Shown here: positions 31,111 to 34,115 of the stretch, in pieces | How the letters are laid out: each line of letters starts with the position of its first letter | Position numbering within the stretch: the first letter of the stretch is position 1 | From: Welwitschia mirabilis | Taxonomy: Eukaryota > Gnetophyta > Gnetopsida > Welwitschiales | Assembly: GCA_051453625.1 (NCBI GenBank) | Contig: JBOZIK010000001.1 | Location: 2,361,677 to 2,395,791 of the forward strand | Reading direction: 5' to 3' | Length of the DNA stretch: 34,115 bases | The notes under the pieces: model-generated | Told to the model about the DNA's origin: nothing | Seen by the model: only the letters and a program-made list of their open reading frames with translations | The model's database searches: none | Translations under genes and position numbers: made by a program

Positions 31111-32170
31111 ATGAGTCCAACATGTGGCCTTTATAGCTAGATTCCTTTACCAATCAGTGCTATTAATACATGTCTTCAATGTCACCTTCACATGACTTTA
31201 CGACATGTTTTTCAATACTATAGCTACATGTTACCACTTCATATCTTTATTACCATTCTTATTTTATGAAAACTTGTGTCCATCTTTTACCATGTATTCC
31301 AAAACATGGCTAAAGACCTATAATTATTATGGAGAAAGAAATAATATTAAATTTTATTTTAAAAATAATAAAAGAGTTAAATCAATAAATTAAGTATCTT
31401 TCTTTATGCCAAATTTACCAATTTACTTGCTTAAAATGTCAATTTTGGCATGCAAACACAACTCATAACTGGCCTTTTGCTAGATCCTTAGTAAAAAGAT
31501 GATAAAAAAATGGTGAAGCATGGAAAAAAATAACTAAGTAAAAATGGCAAGTAAGGAAATGATTTAACATTTTGTGAAAATTTTTGATCAATTTTTAATA
31601 ATTAAGCATCAAAATCAAATTTTTTTAAATAAAAGTGGAAGCCATACCCCCTAACCAAAATTAAAATTTTTCCTCAAAGTCATAAAGATGGAAAATATAT
31701 GCAAGGATTTAGAGAACAAGTTAATTACATGGATAGAAAATGATGATGATAAATGTATTTAGGGGAAAAAATGCAACATAAGGTTTAAACTAGAATGTAA
31801 TTTTTAAGAAACATAAAACATGCAATCTAATGAAAATTCATTATCTACAAATTTAAAAGATAGATTACCTAGATTAATGGCCACATTCATTAAATANNNN
31901 NNNNNNNNNNNNNNNNNNNNNNNNNNNNNNNNNNNNNNNNNNNNNNNNNNNNNNNNNNNNNNNNNNNNNNNNNNNNNNNNNNNNNNNNNNNNNNNNAAGT
32001 TAAAGAAAAGTAAACACAAAAAGCATCTCCCAATTTCCACCTTTTTCATTCCAAATTACCTTTTCTACAATCACGCCTTATTTCTTATTTAAAGCATTTT
32101 GATCTATTTGGGCATTTAGTGTTAGGAAATCTCTTTCTAACAGAGTTAAACATGTTTATTTATTAAGGAA
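31111..32170. other. AT-rich intergenic DNA with a 100-N gap
   Basis: Nothing recognisable; the gap is 31897-31996 and frames crossing it are artefacts. Confidence 0.5.
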
Positions 32171-32302
32171 TTAGTGCTACATTACCAATGAGTGTTTACA
32201 GTCTCGATGTAGTTGAATCATGTTATAAATAAATTATTAGAGCTGCATTGCTCATGAGTGTCCATAGCCCTGATGTAGTTAACTAAATCTAATTTTGATT
32301 GA
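32171..32302 (+). repeat. 66-bp tandem duplication
   Basis: ttagtgctacattaccaatg...gatgtagttgaa (from 32171) and ttagagctgcattgctcatg...gatgtagttaac (from 32237). Confidence 0.85.
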
Positions 32303-32637
32303 TCATAAAATAATGTACGTTTTAAGAGAAGATATTTTGATTTTATTTTTAATAATCCTTCTCATATTTAATACATTTTTATATAATTAAGTGGTCATTA
32401 ACCCATTAATCTAATCAAGATAAATCTTGTCCCATAAAATGCTTCTAAAACAATTAGCTTGATATGAAATTAGATTCTACCTTAATTCAAGTATATTTTT
32501 TCATTGAAGGTCTTAAGTGAAACTAAACCCTAACTCAAAAATAAGCAAAAATTCTTCTTAAAAAACTCCAAGTAAACTTAAATTTCACTTAATTTATAAT
32601 AATAATGCATTCACTTATTAACAGTTTGTTCTCTTAG

Positions 32638-32878
32638 GATCATCAACTAGGACCATCTAATCTTAAGAACTCATTGATAGATGAAAGGAGAAGGTGGTTA
32701 GTGGACTTTATTCGAGGAAATGCAAATGGAAGAAATGGAAGATGAAATCAGAGGTGATGATGGTTTATTCAATGGAGTGGATGGTATTAAATATTTCCTA
32801 CCTGAAAATGCTTATGATGGTGATTGTATAGATGGAAGTGCTTGTAAGGTTTTAGACAAGAAAGGGCATCAAGCATAA
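32638..32878 (+). CDS. Possible exon or small acidic ORF, unidentified
   Basis: Two overlapping frames look coding. One, from an acceptor-like ttctcttag ending at 32638, reads DHQLGPSNLKNSLIDERRRW and on to a TGA at about 32745. The other, from ATG 32720 to TAA 32878 (52 residues), starts MQMEEMEDEIRGDDGLFNG and is strongly acidic, with FLPENAYDGDC later. They could be one exon with a frameshift, which would make this a pseudogene, or chance. A donor-like gtaagg at 32845 would end an exon. No family recognised and no downstream partner exon confirmed. Confidence 0.25.
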
Positions 32879-33203
32879 AATTTTTAAGAAGTTTTAATTT
32901 TCTTAAACCAAAATTTATTCTAAAGGGAAAATTTACAATAAAAGAAAAATTTAATCTGAATGCATATGTTACGACGCTAATTTATAGTAATTTGATGGTG
33001 TAATTGGAGTACTTTTGTAGGACATTTATACAGGTTTAGATGCATTTCTGCCAATTATGAAGAGAGGACAGGATAATCATGAAAACATGTAATTCTTGAC
33101 ATAATGGGAGGCATTTCAAGTATGTTCTGATACTTAGTATATTGAAGGAGGACTAAAGGTAAAGAAGACCAATTTACGCTACTTAAGAAGCTTGGGCAGA
33201 GTG

Positions 33204-33236
33204 TCGTCCTCACTGTCATCCCCATGACAGAGGGGA
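33204..33236. promoter_or_regulatory. Hairpin in repeat copy 1
   Basis: ctgtcat-cccc-atgacag core (33213-33230) extended by gtcct against aggggac. Equivalent to the hairpin in copy 2. Confidence 0.7.
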
Positions 33237-33608
33237 CAACATCTTATTATGATAGTTACAAAAGAGTAGCACATGGGCATGCAATCCAAGGTGTTGTCTC
33301 CTCTGTTGTGTGGATGACCAATAGGACGATAACATCGATAACATGTGTGGGTAATTCATGGGAGCACAGGCACAGAACCCAAGCCCTTAAGATGGCATCA
33401 TCCCTTAGTCATGTGGACAACAGACAGGACACCATCTATTTTTACACTGCAATAATAGATTTCATTGTGAAGAGTATCAAACAGGCCAAACATGTAATTC
33501 TTAACATAATTAGAGGTATTTCAGGCATGTTATGGTACTTAGAATATTGAAGGAGGACTAAAGGTGAAGAAGGCCAATTTACGCTACTTAAGGAGCTTAG
33601 GAAGCATG

Positions 33609-33644
33609 TCATCCCCGCTGTCGTCCCCATGACAGAGGGGATGA
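33609..33644. promoter_or_regulatory. Hairpin in repeat copy 2
   Basis: tcatcccc (33609-33616) pairs with ggggatga (33637-33644); after one mismatch ctgtcgt pairs with atgacag around a cccc loop. Conserved in both repeat copies. Confidence 0.75.
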
Positions 33645-33949
33645 AGCTCATTACGACAGCTACATAGGAGTAGCACATGGACATGCAATTCAAGGCATTG
33701 TTCCCTCTGTTGTGTGGATTACCAACAGGATGACAGCATTGGTAACATGCACGGGCAATCCACGAGAGCATAGGCACATAACCCAAGCCGTTAAGATGAT
33801 GTCGTCCCCTTGGTCGTGTGGACGACAGATAGGACAACATCTGTTTTTACACTGTGGTAATAAATTTCATTGTGAAGAGTGCCAAATGGGTCATTTGGAC
33901 TATTAGGATTTTCTTAACAAACATCTAGGATTACAGTTCATTATAAAAC

Positions 33950-33957
33950 TATAAATA
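33950..33957 (+). promoter_or_regulatory. TATA box, candidate promoter
   Basis: TATAAATA in the context ctataaatacccttt, a strong plant TATA match. It lies about 55 bp after the 405-bp repeats and is followed by pyrimidine-rich tttccttctttacttcc, where a start site would fall near 33985. The downstream 130 bp to the window end contain no clear ORF. It may be an LTR U3/R promoter or a host promoter. Confidence 0.5.
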
Positions 33958-34115
33958 CCCTTTCCTTCTTTACTTCCAAACCATCTGTTATACTTGATAT
34001 GCTTATGACAGAAGTTTGAAGGTAGAGGGTCCATTTAGTAGCTGCAGAAAGGGGTTTCCTTGGTGTTAGGTTGTGTCTCTTCCATTGAGGAGCTATTATT
34101 CTATTATAAGTGGAT

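Larger units (their letters stand above)
33018..33895 (+). repeat. 405-bp tandem repeat, two copies plus a remnant
   Basis: 33086-33490 and 33491-33895 align at an offset of 405 (catgtaattctt at 33086 and 33491; gaaggaggactaaaggt in both). 33018-33085 resembles the end of the unit, so a third copy probably lay upstream. The unit is visibly more GC-rich than the window and is dense in gtcgtcc and its complement. Reading frames on both strands (33224-33550, 33442-33840, 33712-33906) differ between copies and are not considered genes. Confidence 0.9.

Noticed and set aside
33021-33091. Exon-like frame DIYTGLDAFLPIMKRG after a tttgtag acceptor-like site
   Set aside because: The segment aligns with the end of the 405-bp repeat unit, so it is better explained as a third repeat remnant.
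33442-33840. 132-residue minus-strand frame and overlapping plus-strand frames
   Set aside because: They lie in the 405-bp tandem repeat, are not conserved between copies, and show no domain.

Overview
This is a stretch of nuclear DNA from a seed plant. It is AT-rich and contains six runs of N (2480-2520, 10228-10237, 10521-10620, 12896-13677, 22598-22741, 31897-31996). I found no intact host gene. The recognisable coding sequence belongs to plant retroelements: Ty1/copia, a Ty3/gypsy chromovirus, a LINE and TRIM elements. Each autonomous element is broken by many stop codons. The age of the elements fits a large, slowly purged genome such as a gymnosperm, but the species cannot be read from the sequence.

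Layout, left to right. 1-256 holds part of a tandem TRIM array. 3694-5297 is a dispersed repeat (copy A) split by a 5'-truncated LINE at about 3892-5077, whose 3' end is an extreme C-rich tract. 5553-5862 is a complete TRIM with a perfect 5-bp target duplication and tRNA-like A and B boxes. 6040-6660 carries two gene-like fragments I could not identify. 7700-8143 is copy B of the dispersed repeat. A SINE-like tRNA head lies at 8442-8496 (minus). 9789-10302 is a long foldback element. 10478-10663 is a gap with duplicated flanks. 13875-14408 is a 267-bp tandem duplication and 15110-15662 is a minisatellite with alternating spacing.

16538-18120 holds direct repeats with primer-binding-like motifs. 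18745-23040 (minus) is a nearly full-length Ty1/copia interior (gag, protease, integrase, reverse transcriptase, RNase H) with 96-bp and 32-bp internal tandem duplications. 24560-25230 (minus) is the integrase tail and chromodomain of a chromovirus, cut at 25234 by the 5' LTR of a plus-strand SIRE/Maximus-like copia element (25234 to about 29760). That element has lost its reverse transcriptase, RNase H and 3' LTR. 30539-32300 contains several small tandem arrays. 33018-33895 is a 405-bp tandem repeat with conserved hairpins, followed by a strong TATA box at 33950; it may be an LTR promoter or a host promoter whose transcribed region lies beyond the window.

Nothing here forms a working pathway. 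The interest lies in nesting order, decay pattern and a few structural oddities: the TRIM with Pol III-like boxes, the foldback, the decayed ACGT-core array in the SIRE LTR, and the hairpin repeats upstream of the TATA box. Assignments rest on reading translations by eye; no database search was possible.
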